Shown here in pieces: positions 26,034-34,268 of a stretch of 64,000 bases of DNA. The notes under the pieces are model-generated. The model was not told the DNA's origin. It worked only from the letters and a program-made list of their open reading frames with translations, and searched no databases. The stretch's first letter is position 1. Each line of letters opens with the position of its first letter. A program made the translations under genes and the position numbers. This DNA is from Sphingomonas sp. So64.6b (GTDB lineage: Bacteria; Pseudomonadota; Alphaproteobacteria; Sphingomonadales; Sphingomonadaceae), in the NCBI RefSeq assembly GCF_014171475.1, contig NZ_CP048817.1:2418001-2482000 (forward strand), in the 5' to 3' direction.

Positions 26034-27389
26034 ATGCGTCGCCTGTTCGTCACCGCCATTGCCGCCTGCGTGCTGGCTCAGCCGGCATTTGCGCAGACCA
26101 CGCCCGCACCACCCGATTATGTCGCAGCGGTGAAGGCGGATTCCGACCACGACCTCGCAAAGCTGTTCGACTGGTTCCACCGCAATCCCGAGCTTTCATT
26201 TAAGGAAGTAAACACCGCCGCGCGCATGGCCGCCGAGCTCAAGGCGGTTCCCGGCATGGTCGTGACCGAGAAGGTCGGGGGTACCGGCGTGGTCGGCGTG
26301 CTCAAAAACGGCGCGGGACCGACCGTGCTGATCCGCGCCGATATGGATGGCTTGCCGGTCGAGGAGAAATCCGGTCTGCCCAACGCGTCGAAGGTGCGCC
26401 AGGTCGGCGTGGACGGGGTCGAGGTGCCGGTCACCCATGCCTGTGGTCACGACACGCATATCACCGCGATGGTCGCGACCGCGCGCCGGCTCGCGGCGCT
26501 GCGCGACCGCTGGGCCGGGACGATCGTCTTCGTCGTCCAGCCCGCCGAAGAACGGATTGGCGGCGCACGCGCGATGATCGCCGACGGGCTCTATACCCGT
26601 TTTCCCAAGCCCGATTATGCGCTTGCCTTCCATGTCGATGCCGAACTGCCGACCGGCATGGTCTCGGCTTCGGAGAGCATCCAATATTCGTCGTCGGACT
26701 CGGTCGACATCATTGTTCCCGGCATCGGTGCGCATGGCGCCAGCCCGCATATGGGCAAGGATCCGATCTATATGGCGTCGCAGTTGGTGATCGCGCTGCA
26801 GGGCCTGATCAGCCGCGAGCGCCAACCGCTGGAACCCGGCGTCATCACCGTCGGCTCGTTCCATGCCGGCCTGAAACACAACATCATCTCGGACGAGGCA
26901 CGGCTGCAAGTGACGGTACGCGCCAATGACGAAGCCGAACGCAAACAATTGCTCGACGGCATCAAGCGCATCGCGCACGGCATCGGCGAGCTCAACGGCA
27001 TGCCGCAGGACAAGATGCCGGTAGTGAAGCTGGTCGAGGGAACCGGCGTGACCAGCAACGACGGCGACCTCGCGCGACGCCTCAATGGCGTCATGAAGGC
27101 AGTGCTGGGCGACGCGGCATTCCGGCCCTTCACGCAAAAAGGCATGGGCGCGGAGGATTTCGCTTATCTGGTCGCAGCCGATACCGGCGTGAAGGGTTAT
27201 TATTTCTCGGTCGGCGGCACGCCACAGGCCGCGCTTGACGCGGCCGCCCATGGTGGCCCGGCCGTGGCGTCGCATCACTCGCCGCTGTTCAAGATCACGC
27301 CCGAACCTGCCATCATAACCGGCGCGGTGGCGATGACCGCGGCGACTTTGGACCTGATGAAGCCGGCTGGCGCCACCAAGGGTAAATGA
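26034..27389 (+). CDS. Exported M20-family amidohydrolase/peptidase
   Basis: 451 residues with GGGGGAG upstream and a signal peptide (MRRLFVTAIAACVLAQPAFAQ). The M20D-type zinc site is visible: VTHACGHDTHITAMVA carries the Cys and first His, VQPAEE the Glu pair, ALAFHVDAELPTG a further His, and GMGAEDFAYL the last acidic part. Insert VPGIGAHGASPHMGKDP belongs to the dimerisation domain. Members remove acyl groups from N-acyl amino acids or process dipeptides; the substrate is unknown. Periplasmic location is unusual enough to suggest nutrient scavenging. Confidence 0.9.
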   Translation: MRRLFVTAIAACVLAQPAFAQTTPAPPDYVAAVKADSDHDLAKLFDWFHRNPELSFKEVNTAARMAAELKAVPGMVVTEKVGGTGVVGVLKNGAGPTVLIRADMDGLPVEEKSGLPNASKVRQVGVDGVEVPVTHACGHDTHITAMVATARRLAALRDRWAGTIVFVVQPAEERIGGARAMIADGLYTRFPKPDYALAFHVDAELPTGMVSASESIQYSSSDSVDIIVPGIGAHGASPHMGKDPIYMASQLVIALQGLISRERQPLEPGVITVGSFHAGLKHNIISDEARLQVTVRANDEAERKQLLDGIKRIAHGIGELNGMPQDKMPVVKLVEGTGVTSNDGDLARRLNGVMKAVLGDAAFRPFTQKGMGAEDFAYLVAADTGVKGYYFSVGGTPQAALDAAAHGGPAVASHHSPLFKITPEPAIITGAVAMTAATLDLMKPAGATKGK

Positions 27390-27484
27390 CGAGGTAGTGC
27401 GCCACCGGCGGCGGCCAGGCACGCCGTCCTCACGGCAATTATAAAAAGGGGCGACGACAAGTTGCCTGTCATAGGAGCGATATT

Positions 27485-27880
27485 ATGATTGGCTATGCGA
27501 CACTCGGTACCAACGACCTCGATCGGGCGCTGGTTTTTTACGACGGGCTGGCCAGCGCGATGGGCGGCAAGCGGCTGTTGACGATGCCCGACACGCGCGG
27601 GTTCACGCTATACGGTGCGGGGCGCGATAAGCCGATGCTCGCCGTGACGCGACCCTATGACGGCGGCACCGCATCAGCCGGCAATGGCACGATGGTCGCG
27701 CTGATGGCGGACAGCCGCGCGCAAGTCGATGCGATCTACCACAAAGCGATCGAACTCGGCGGCAGCGACGAGGGCGCACCTGGCCTGCGCGGCGGAGTCG
27801 GCGACCAGGCCTTTTATGGCGCCTATTTCCGCGATCCCGACGGCAATAAATTCTGCGCCTACCGCACCGGAGAGGAATAG
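27485..27880 (+). CDS. VOC-family glyoxalase-like protein
   Basis: 131 residues with GGAGCG near the start. One VOC unit with the family layout: MIGYATLGTNDLDRALVFYDGLASAMG at the N terminus and AFYGAYFRDPDGNKFCAYR at the C terminus. In place of the usual metal-ligand Glu near the end the sequence has KFCAY, and the N-terminal ligand position holds Tyr (IGYATL). The metal site may therefore be altered or absent. Short cytoplasmic proteins of this subtype are common in Alphaproteobacteria and uncharacterised. Confidence 0.85.
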   Translation: MIGYATLGTNDLDRALVFYDGLASAMGGKRLLTMPDTRGFTLYGAGRDKPMLAVTRPYDGGTASAGNGTMVALMADSRAQVDAIYHKAIELGGSDEGAPGLRGGVGDQAFYGAYFRDPDGNKFCAYRTGEE

Positions 27881-28181
27881 GCGGATATTGCCAGTAAGTA
27901 TCTGATATAAAATATACTTATCAGGGCGGCGACGGAAGAAAGATGTGACACAACCGGTGTCCTATATCTCCCGCCGCCTCTCTTTGCAGCCGCTCCCCCA
28001 ATTCTGTCACTGGCGGCGATTCAACCATCACACCGGATGGCGCACGTCATCCCTTGCCGGGATTATGCCGGCGCGCTCTTTCTTATTGTCGCAAAAACTG
28101 GGACTGACGCTGCGCTACCTGCGCCAGAGCGCTCCCGCATGACATGAGCCGCAATTTACCGTCCGGCGGTGCGCCCGATGC
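27881..28181. other. 301-nt convergent intergenic region holding repeat copy 2
   Basis: Between the convergent VOC and CAP-domain genes. It is almost filled by repeat copy 2. Nothing else is recognisable. Confidence 0.6.
27900..28110 (+). repeat. Dispersed intergenic repeat, copy 2
   Basis: Same block order as copy 1: TATCTGATATA, GACACAACCGGTGTC with flanking TATC, ATATCTCCCGC, GGCGATTCAACCATCACAC, then GCGCGCTCTTTCTTATTGTCG. The conserved right part spans about 100 nt with small indels, so this is common ancestry and not chance. Confidence 0.7.
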
Positions 28182-28724
28182 TCAGGGCAATTGTCCCACG
28201 ACATTGCCAGGCGGCGTGTAGCGACACACGAGATAATCGTCGCGATCGTTGCTGGCGGTCGCACAGCCGAACTCGGTCGTCCGGCCCCAGATGATCTGGG
28301 TATAATGGCCGACATCCTGCCATTTGCCGGTGGTCGAGAAGTTCGGCGTCGGCCCGCGGCGGTAATAGCGCTGCTCGGCGACCCAATGGCCGACCATCTC
28401 GTCATAACGATAGGCACCGCGCGTGCCGGTCCACAGATTCTCGCCCTGCGGCGTGCGCCCACGCGGCTCCTTCGAATGTTCGAACCGGCCGCTGCGCGCC
28501 AGCTGCCGCGCGTAACCCAGCGCGTCGGCGGCAAGCGCGGCGTTCCAGGCGAGCGGCGCCACCCCGGCCCTGTGCCGCGCGTCATTATGCCCGGCGATCA
28601 TCGCCTGACGCAGCAATGCATCGCCGCGTGCCGCGTTACCGGCGAAGCTGCGGTCCTCGACCACGCGCTCCGGGCCGGCGGAACAGCCGGTCAGCAGCAT
28701 CAAACTCAGCGCCAGAACTCGCAT
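28182..28724 (-). CDS. CAP-domain (SCP/PR-1-like) lipoprotein
   Basis: 180 residues from the ATG at 28724, with AGGAG upstream. Lipoprotein signal MRVLALSLMLLTGCSAG (lipobox LTGC). The CAP domain covers about 40-175: HNDARHRAGVAPLAWN, the His of GRFEHSKEPRG, GENLWTG, and HYTQIIWGRTTEFGCATA with VCRYTPPGN at the end. The two His and two Glu of the CAP cavity are all present. Bacterial CAP proteins are secreted or surface-bound with mostly unknown roles. Divergent from hemW with a 39-nt gap. Confidence 0.88.
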   Translation of the reverse strand: MRVLALSLMLLTGCSAGPERVVEDRSFAGNAARGDALLRQAMIAGHNDARHRAGVAPLAWNAALAADALGYARQLARSGRFEHSKEPRGRTPQGENLWTGTRGAYRYDEMVGHWVAEQRYYRRGPTPNFSTTGKWQDVGHYTQIIWGRTTEFGCATASNDRDDYLVCRYTPPGNVVGQLP

Positions 28725-28763
28725 CTTCCCTAGCTCCTCGCGTGCGGCCATAAGCGCGCCACC

Positions 28764-29927
28764 ATGAACCCCGCAGAAACATCACCACTCGCTCTCTACG
28801 TGCATTGGCCATTCTGCGTGTCGAAATGCCCCTATTGCGACTTCAATAGCCATGTCCGCGAGGGTGTCGATCAGGCGGCGTGGCGCGCGGCGCTGCTCGC
28901 CGATCTGGCGCATGAGGCGGCACTGACGCCGGGGCGCAGGCTGGGGTCGATTTTTTTCGGCGGCGGCACGCCCTCGCTGATGCCACCCGAAACCGTCGCG
29001 GCGATCCTGCGCGCGGCGGAGGATACCTGGGGCTTTGCCGAGGGAATCGAGATCACGCTCGAGGCGAACCCGTCATCGGTCGAGGCGGCGCGGTTCGCCG
29101 ACATCGCCAGTGTCGGGGTGAACCGCGTGTCGCTCGGGCTGCAGGCACTCGACAACGATGCGCTCAAATTCCTCGGCCGGGCGCATGATGTGGATGAAGG
29201 GCTGGCCGCACTGGCCACCGCGCAGGCGGCGTTCGAGCGAGTCAGTTTCGACCTGATCTATGCGCGGCCCGATCAGGCGCTCGCCGATTGGGAAGCGGAG
29301 CTGGCGCGGGCGCTGGCGTTCGGGACCGAGCATCTGTCGCTTTATCAACTGACGATCGAGCCCGGCACGCGCTTCGCGACCGAGGCGGCAGCGGGGCGGA
29401 TCGTCATTCCCGATGGTGACGCGGCGGCGGACCTGTTCGAAGCAACCCGCGCGATGACCGCAGCGGCCGGGCTGCCCGCCTATGAGATTTCCAACCATGC
29501 CCGCGCCGGAGCGGAGAGTCGCCACAATCTCGTCTATTGGCGCTATCAGGATTATGCCGGGATCGGCCCCGGCGCGCACGGCCGGCGCGGTGGTCTTGCG
29601 ACGGTGCGGCGAAAAAAGCCGGAGAACTGGATGGCGGCGGTGACGCGCAATCAGCATGGCATTGAGAGTGAGGAGGCGTTGACGCCGCGCACGCGCGCGA
29701 CCGAGGCGTTGCTGATGGGACTGCGCCTGCGCGAAGGCGTGGATGTGGCACGCATCGCGGCGATCGGAGAGTGCACGATCGAGGCACTGATCGACGGGAA
29801 GGCGCTCGGCAAGCTGGCCGATCAAGGCCTGGCGGGACGCGATGGCGATCGGTTGCTGGTTAGTGAAGCGGGGATGCTGCTGCTCGACGCGATTCTGCCC
29901 GTCATTGTGAAATCCGCGGCCGACTGA
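28764..29927 (+). CDS. hemW: Radical-SAM heme chaperone HemW
   Basis: 387 residues. The radical-SAM cluster motif is FCVSKCPYCDF (CxxxCxxC) at about 18-28, with the HemW/HemN pattern YVHWPF before it and FFGGGTPSLM, EITLEANPSSV and LSLYQLTIEPGT after it. The C-terminal HemN-like domain begins near 295. HemW inserts heme into respiratory enzymes; it lacks the extra N-terminal residues of true coproporphyrinogen dehydrogenase HemN. Usually found next to rdgB/rph; that part of the cluster is not here. Confidence 0.93.
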   Translation: MNPAETSPLALYVHWPFCVSKCPYCDFNSHVREGVDQAAWRAALLADLAHEAALTPGRRLGSIFFGGGTPSLMPPETVAAILRAAEDTWGFAEGIEITLEANPSSVEAARFADIASVGVNRVSLGLQALDNDALKFLGRAHDVDEGLAALATAQAAFERVSFDLIYARPDQALADWEAELARALAFGTEHLSLYQLTIEPGTRFATEAAAGRIVIPDGDAAADLFEATRAMTAAAGLPAYEISNHARAGAESRHNLVYWRYQDYAGIGPGAHGRRGGLATVRRKKPENWMAAVTRNQHGIESEEALTPRTRATEALLMGLRLREGVDVARIAAIGECTIEALIDGKALGKLADQGLAGRDGDRLLVSEAGMLLLDAILPVIVKSAAD

Positions 29928-29967
29928 CGGTCACTTCCCCGGCAAAGGCCAGGGAAGCGACTATTCC

Positions 29968-31167
29968 TTATTTGCCGCCAAACCCGGCCGGCGCGGCGGA
30001 CACCACTATCGTCGTCCCGCCCTTGATCTCCTGCACTTCCAGCGCCCGCTCCGCGATATTGTCGCGGCCAAAGCGGAACGCGCCATCGATACCCGAAAAA
30101 CCGCCTGCATCGTGCAGCCGTGCCTCGGGGAAACCGTCGCCGACGCGCCAGTCGCGCGCGATCCTGACGGTCAGCAGCACCGCATCATAGCCAAGGCTCG
30201 ACAAGCGGAATGGCGCGGCGCCGAAGCGTGCGCGATATTTGGCGGCATATTGGCGGTAAAGATTGTCCGGCACACTGGCGAACCAGGCGCCATTGAGCGC
30301 GGCCTTGCTCGCGATCGAGGCTTCGGAATTCCACAATTCCGTCCCGAGCACCCGTGCGCCCGCGCCACCGCCGTTCTTGCGTATCAACGGCACGGCGGCA
30401 GCGGCACCGGTGCCGCCATCGGCGATCAGCACCGCCTGATAGGGCGAGTTACGCGCCATGCGGGTGACCGCCGCACCGATTGATCCGGCGGCTCGATCAT
30501 AAGTCTGCAACGTGACGACCTGCCCGCCCGCACCCTCGACCGCGCGCAGGAAGGAAGTGGAGGCGCGTTCGCCATACAGGCCGTTCGGCACCAGGCCGGC
30601 AAAACTCTCCACGCCCTGGCCGCGCGCATAATCGACCACGCGCGTGATCGACTGCCCCGGCACATAACCCATCAGATAAGCGCCGTTGCCCGCCGCGCTG
30701 GCATCGTTGGAGAAGCTGACCACGGGCACACCGGCACGACGCGCAATCGGCGCGATGGCGCGGACATCTTCGCCGAGCAACGGTCCGAGAATCAGCTTGT
30801 TGCCGTCGGCGATCGCCCGCTGCGCCGCGGCGGCGGCGCCGGTCGCGGTATCATAGGTGGTGATGCGAACTTTCTCGTTCTTCGTATCCAGGAGGGCAAG
30901 TTGAGTCGCATTGGCCAGGCTCTGCCCGACGCCGGCATTGCCGCCGGTCATCGGCACCAGTAACGCGACACGATGCCGCGCGGTATCGACCGGGATACCC
31001 GGCATGACCTGGGAATCGGCAGTCGGCCGGGTCGTTGGCGGCGCCTTCACCGTGCCGGGACCGCGCGGGACGACCGTCTGGCAACCACCGAGAATCAATG
31101 CGCCGGCGACGATTGCCGCCCTCAGGAACGAAACGCCCCGTTGCGGTACCGATACACCCTCTGCCAT
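29968..31167 (-). CDS. LpoA-like lipoprotein, penicillin-binding-protein activator
   Basis: 399 residues from the ATG at 31167. Lipoprotein signal with lipobox LGGC (AAIVAGALILGGCQT). The mature part is a type-1 periplasmic-binding fold: RHRVALLVPMTGGNAGVGQSLANATQLALLD, LILGPLLGEDVRAIAPIARRAGVPVVSFSND, and SSLGYDAVLLTVRIA. This matches the C-terminal domain of LpoA, which activates PBP1A peptidoglycan synthesis in other Proteobacteria. It lies next to rsmI, the usual position of lpoA homologues, divergently. Only 11 nt separate the two starts. Confidence 0.85.
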   Translation of the reverse strand: MAEGVSVPQRGVSFLRAAIVAGALILGGCQTVVPRGPGTVKAPPTTRPTADSQVMPGIPVDTARHRVALLVPMTGGNAGVGQSLANATQLALLDTKNEKVRITTYDTATGAAAAAQRAIADGNKLILGPLLGEDVRAIAPIARRAGVPVVSFSNDASAAGNGAYLMGYVPGQSITRVVDYARGQGVESFAGLVPNGLYGERASTSFLRAVEGAGGQVVTLQTYDRAAGSIGAAVTRMARNSPYQAVLIADGGTGAAAAVPLIRKNGGGAGARVLGTELWNSEASIASKAALNGAWFASVPDNLYRQYAAKYRARFGAAPFRLSSLGYDAVLLTVRIARDWRVGDGFPEARLHDAGGFSGIDGAFRFGRDNIAERALEVQEIKGGTTIVVSAAPAGFGGK

Positions 31168-31178
31168 GACTACTCCCA

Positions 31179-32012
31179 ATGAACGCGGAACTCACACCTG
31201 GTCTCTATATCGTCGCCACGCCGATCGGCAATCTCGGCGACCTGTCGCCCCGTGCCGCTCATGTACTGGCCAACGCCGCCGTAATCGCGGTCGAGGACAG
31301 CCGTGTGACGGCGGTGCTGCTCCGTCATATCGGGGTCAAACGGCCAATGACACCCTATCATGACCATAATGCCGAAGGGGTGCGTCCCGGTCTGATCGCG
31401 CGCATGGGCACCGAGGTGGTCGCTCTGGTCTCCGACGCGGGCACGCCGCTGATCTCCGATCCCGGTTACAAACTGGTACGCGACGCGCGTGCGGCGGGGC
31501 ATAATGTTGTGACGGTGCCCGGACCATGCGCGGCGATCGCCGCTCTGACGCTCGCTGGCCTGCCGACCGACCGCTTCCTCTATCTCGGATTCCTCCCGCC
31601 CAAGGCGCAGGCACGCGCCACCGCGATCGCTGAAGTGGCGGCGGTCCGCGCGACGCTGGTGCTGTACGAATCGGGGCCGAGACTGGCAGTAACGCTCGCA
31701 GCGCTCGCGGAAGGGCTTGGCGAGCGCGAGGCAGCGGTGACGCGCGAAATTACCAAGCGATTCGAAGAGGCCGTGACCGGAACGCTTAGCGAATTGGCTG
31801 CGCGTTATGCCGATGCGCCGCCGCGTGGAGAAATCGTCATCGTCGTCGCCCCGCCGGGTGAGGCTGCGCCTGCATCGCAGGACGACGCGGAGGCGGCGCT
31901 GGTCGAGGCGCTGGAACGGTTGCCGATGGCCAGGGCGGTGAGCGAGGTGGCGAAGAAGCTCGGGGTCGACCGCAAGGCGCTTTATGCGCGGGCGCTGGAG
32001 ATGAAGGGGTGA
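31179..32012 (+). CDS. rsmI: 16S rRNA (cytidine-1402-2'-O)-methyltransferase
   Basis: 277 residues. Methylates the ribose of C1402 in the decoding centre, with SAM. The tetrapyrrole-methylase fold motifs are clear: GLYIVATPIGNLGDLSPRA, EDSRVTAVLLRHIG, ALVSDAGTPLISDPGYKLV and VPGPCAAIAALTLAGLPTDRFLYLGFLP. The C-terminal stretch YESGPRLAVTLAAL is also typical. No Shine-Dalgarno is visible before the ATG. yraN and gshB follow in the standard order after a repeat element. Confidence 0.95.
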   Translation: MNAELTPGLYIVATPIGNLGDLSPRAAHVLANAAVIAVEDSRVTAVLLRHIGVKRPMTPYHDHNAEGVRPGLIARMGTEVVALVSDAGTPLISDPGYKLVRDARAAGHNVVTVPGPCAAIAALTLAGLPTDRFLYLGFLPPKAQARATAIAEVAAVRATLVLYESGPRLAVTLAALAEGLGEREAAVTREITKRFEEAVTGTLSELAARYADAPPRGEIVIVVAPPGEAAPASQDDAEAALVEALERLPMARAVSEVAKKLGVDRKALYARALEMKG

Positions 32013-32029
32013 GCGAGGCCTCATTCTTA

Positions 32030-32180
32030 AGCTCCTCCCTTTCAAGAGAGGGGTTAGGGGTGGGTCAGCATAGATTGGGGCTCGATGCCCCAATTTATGC
32101 TTCAACCCTGCCGCGACGCTTCTTTTTAGGCGCGCAGACGCGCGCACCCACCCCCACCCCTTCCTTGAAAGGGAGGGGCT
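32030..32180. repeat. Intergenic nested inverted repeat between rsmI and yraN
   Basis: Outer arms of about 35 nt: AGCTCCTCCCTTTCAAG at 32030 and following is matched by CTTGAAAGGGAGGGGCT ending near 32180. Inside, GCATAGATTGGGG pairs with CCCCAATTTATGC (32069-32101, one mismatch), and GGGGTGGGT with ACCCACCCC. The composition and layout are those of the intergenic palindromic elements common in sphingomonads. The right arm supplies the ribosome site of yraN. Confidence 0.75.
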
Positions 32181-32184
32181 GAAA

Positions 32185-32541
32185 TTGGTCCGCAACCGCC
32201 GCACCGCCGAAGCCGCCGGTCGACGCGGCGAACGCCTCGCCGGCTGGTGGCTCCGTCTCAAAGGCTGGCGCATCCTTGACCGCCGCGTCCGCACTCCGGC
32301 CGGCGAGGTCGATATCATCGCGCGGCGCGGCAACTTGGTCGCCTTCGTCGAAGTAAAAATGCGCGCCACCGCCGCCGAGCTCGATTTCGCGATCGACGAG
32401 CGGCGCCTCGCCCGCGTCGCCGCCGCAGCGGAAGTGCTGATGCCGCGCTATGCCGGGCCGGGCGATGATATCCGCGTCGATGTGATCTTGCTCGCGCCGG
32501 GCACGCGGCCGCGTCATATCGAGAATGCCTGGATCGGGTGA
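32185..32541 (+). CDS. yraN: YraN-family (UPF0102) nuclease-fold protein
   Basis: 118 residues from a TTG start at 32185, with GGGAGGGG 7 nt upstream contributed by the repeat. PD-(D/E)XK endonuclease-like core: GWRILDRRVRTPAGEVDIIARRGNLVAFVEVKMR holds the Glu, Asp and ExK residues. UPF0102 proteins resemble Holliday-junction resolvases and are nearly always next to rsmI; their cellular role is unsettled. No signal peptide. The gene is followed by gshB with about 50 nt spacing. Confidence 0.9.
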   Translation: MVRNRRTAEAAGRRGERLAGWWLRLKGWRILDRRVRTPAGEVDIIARRGNLVAFVEVKMRATAAELDFAIDERRLARVAAAAEVLMPRYAGPGDDIRVDVILLAPGTRPRHIENAWIG

Positions 32542-32593
32542 CTTTCCTCCAGCTGCGCCCTACATCGCGCGAGCATCTAGATTGGAGAAATTC

Positions 32594-33550
32594 ATGTCGC
32601 TTGCCGTCGCTGTCCAGATGGACCCGCTCGACAGCATCAATATTGCGGGCGATTCGACCTTCGCGTTGATGCTCTCAGGGCAATCCCGCGGGCACAGGCT
32701 GTTCCATTATACCGCCGAGGACCTGAACTACGCCGATGGCCGGGTCTGGGCGAAGGCGCATCCGGTGACGGTGCAGCGTGTCGCAGGCAATCATTTCGAA
32801 TTCGGCGAACCCGTTTCGCTCGACCTCGGCGATGAGGCCGATGTCGTGCTGATGCGGCAGGATCCGCCATTCGACCTGGGTTATATCACCGCGACCCACC
32901 TGCTCGAGCGGATCGCGTACAAGACATTGATCGTCAACGACCCGGCGAACGTGCGCAACGCGCCGGAAAAGGTCTTCGTACTCGACTATGCGCATTTCAT
33001 GCCGCCAACATTGGTCACCCGCTCGCTCGACGAAGCGCGCGCGTTCCTGGCGAAGCATGGCGAGGTCGTCGTCAAGCCGCTGCACGGCAATGGCGGCAAA
33101 GCTATCTTCAAGGTTGGGTCGGACGGCGCCAATTTGTCGGCGCTGATCGAGGTCTTCAACATGACCTGGCGCGAACCGCACATGATCCAGGCCTTCCTTC
33201 CCGACGTGGCACAAGGGGACAAACGCATTGTACTGGTCGATGGCGAGATCGCCGGCGCGATCAACCGCTTGCCGGGTGCGGGCGAAATCCGCTCCAACCT
33301 CGCGGTCGGCGGGTCGGCGGTGAAGACCGAACTGACCGAAACCGAACTGGCGATCTGCGCCGAGCTTGGGCCGGAGTTGAAGAAGCGCGGACTGTTGTTC
33401 GTCGGCATCGACGTGATCGGCGGGAAGTGGCTGACCGAGATCAACGTCACCTCGCCCACCGGCATCGTCGCGATCGACCGGTTCAACGGGACCGATACTG
33501 CCGCGCTGATCTGGGCAGCGATCGAGGCCAAGGTGGCGGCGCGCGCCTGA
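32594..33550 (+). CDS. gshB: Glutathione synthetase
   Basis: 318 residues from the ATG at 32594, GGAGA at 32584-32588; an upstream GTG-type frame lacks conservation. ATP-grasp ligase joining gamma-glutamylcysteine and glycine. Seen: the N-terminal Rossmann-like part with MRQDPPFDLGYITATHLLE, the ATP-binding VVVKPLHGNGGKAIFKV, then EIRSNLAVGGSAVKTELTE and LTEINVTSPTGIVAIDRF carrying the magnesium ligands. Full length for the proteobacterial GshB. Confidence 0.96.
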   Translation: MSLAVAVQMDPLDSINIAGDSTFALMLSGQSRGHRLFHYTAEDLNYADGRVWAKAHPVTVQRVAGNHFEFGEPVSLDLGDEADVVLMRQDPPFDLGYITATHLLERIAYKTLIVNDPANVRNAPEKVFVLDYAHFMPPTLVTRSLDEARAFLAKHGEVVVKPLHGNGGKAIFKVGSDGANLSALIEVFNMTWREPHMIQAFLPDVAQGDKRIVLVDGEIAGAINRLPGAGEIRSNLAVGGSAVKTELTETELAICAELGPELKKRGLLFVGIDVIGGKWLTEINVTSPTGIVAIDRFNGTDTAALIWAAIEAKVAARA

Positions 33551-33572
33551 CCTTCGGACCTTTTGTCGCCCA

Positions 33573-33644
33573 CCGTTCGTCCTGAGCTTGTCGAAGGACA
33601 GGGTTCCGCCTGCCAATATGCTTCGACAGGCTCAGCACGAACGG
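33573..33644. repeat. Intergenic inverted repeat with CCGTTCGT...CTGAGC...TCGAAG arms
   Basis: Arms of about 25 nt (33573-33598 and 33620-33644, a few mismatches) read CCGTTCGTCCTGAGCTTGTCGAAG and its near reverse complement. This motif recurs in intergenic regions of Sphingomonas, Erythrobacter and Xanthomonas genomes. It lies 22 nt after gshB and probably forms a stem at the 3' end of that mRNA. Confidence 0.75.
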
Positions 33645-33660
33645 TTGATATGCAGGATCC

Positions 33661-34260
33661 ATGACCGACATCATCATCAACATGATCGCATGGGGCGGTT
33701 ATATCGGCATCTTTCTGCTGATGGCGGCGGAGAATGTCTTTCCCCCGATCCCGTCCGAAGTGATCATGGGTCTTGGCGGCATGGCGGTGGCGCGCGGGCA
33801 GATGGCCATGGTGCCGCTGATCCTGTGGGGCACGGTCGGCACGGTAATCGGCAATTATTTCTGGTACGAGATCGGACGCCGCTTGGGTTACAAGCGGCTG
33901 CGGCCGTTCGTCGATCGCTGGGGCCGCTGGCTGACGCTCGAATGGCATGACATCGAGAAGCTCCACGCCTTTTTCCAGCGCCACGGGCAATGGGTGATCT
34001 TCGTATTCCGTTTCATGCCGGCGGGCCGCACGATCATCTCGTTACCAGCGGGCATGACGCGCATGCCGCACTGGCGCTTCATCGTGTGGACGGCGGCGGG
34101 CAGCGCGATCTGGAACACGATCCTGGCCGGCGCGGGTTATTATCTCGGCGCCAATTTCCATGAGCTTGACGACTATGTTGGCCCGGTCGCGGTGGCGACG
34201 ATGGTCGGAATTGCGGGCTTCTATCTGTGGCGCGTGGTGACATGGAAGCCGCGCGCCTGA
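33661..34260 (+). CDS. DedA-family membrane protein
   Basis: 199 residues with five to six hydrophobic helices. DedA hallmarks: ENVFPPIPSEVIMGLGG (the acidic/Pro re-entrant motif), GTVIGNYFWYEIGRRLG, and FVFRFMPAGRTIISLPAGMTRM with the conserved Arg and Gly. DedA proteins flip phospholipids or undecaprenyl phosphate and are linked to envelope stress and proton-motive-force maintenance. Start ATG directly after the repeat; no clear ribosome site, though GGATCC lies just upstream. Confidence 0.92.
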   Translation: MTDIIINMIAWGGYIGIFLLMAAENVFPPIPSEVIMGLGGMAVARGQMAMVPLILWGTVGTVIGNYFWYEIGRRLGYKRLRPFVDRWGRWLTLEWHDIEKLHAFFQRHGQWVIFVFRFMPAGRTIISLPAGMTRMPHWRFIVWTAAGSAIWNTILAGAGYYLGANFHELDDYVGPVAVATMVGIAGFYLWRVVTWKPRA

Positions 34261-34268
34261 TCGTCCTG

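Noticed and set aside
27900..28110. Insertion-sequence remnant
   Set aside because: No transposase fragment, terminal inverted repeat or target duplication was seen in any of the three repeat copies.
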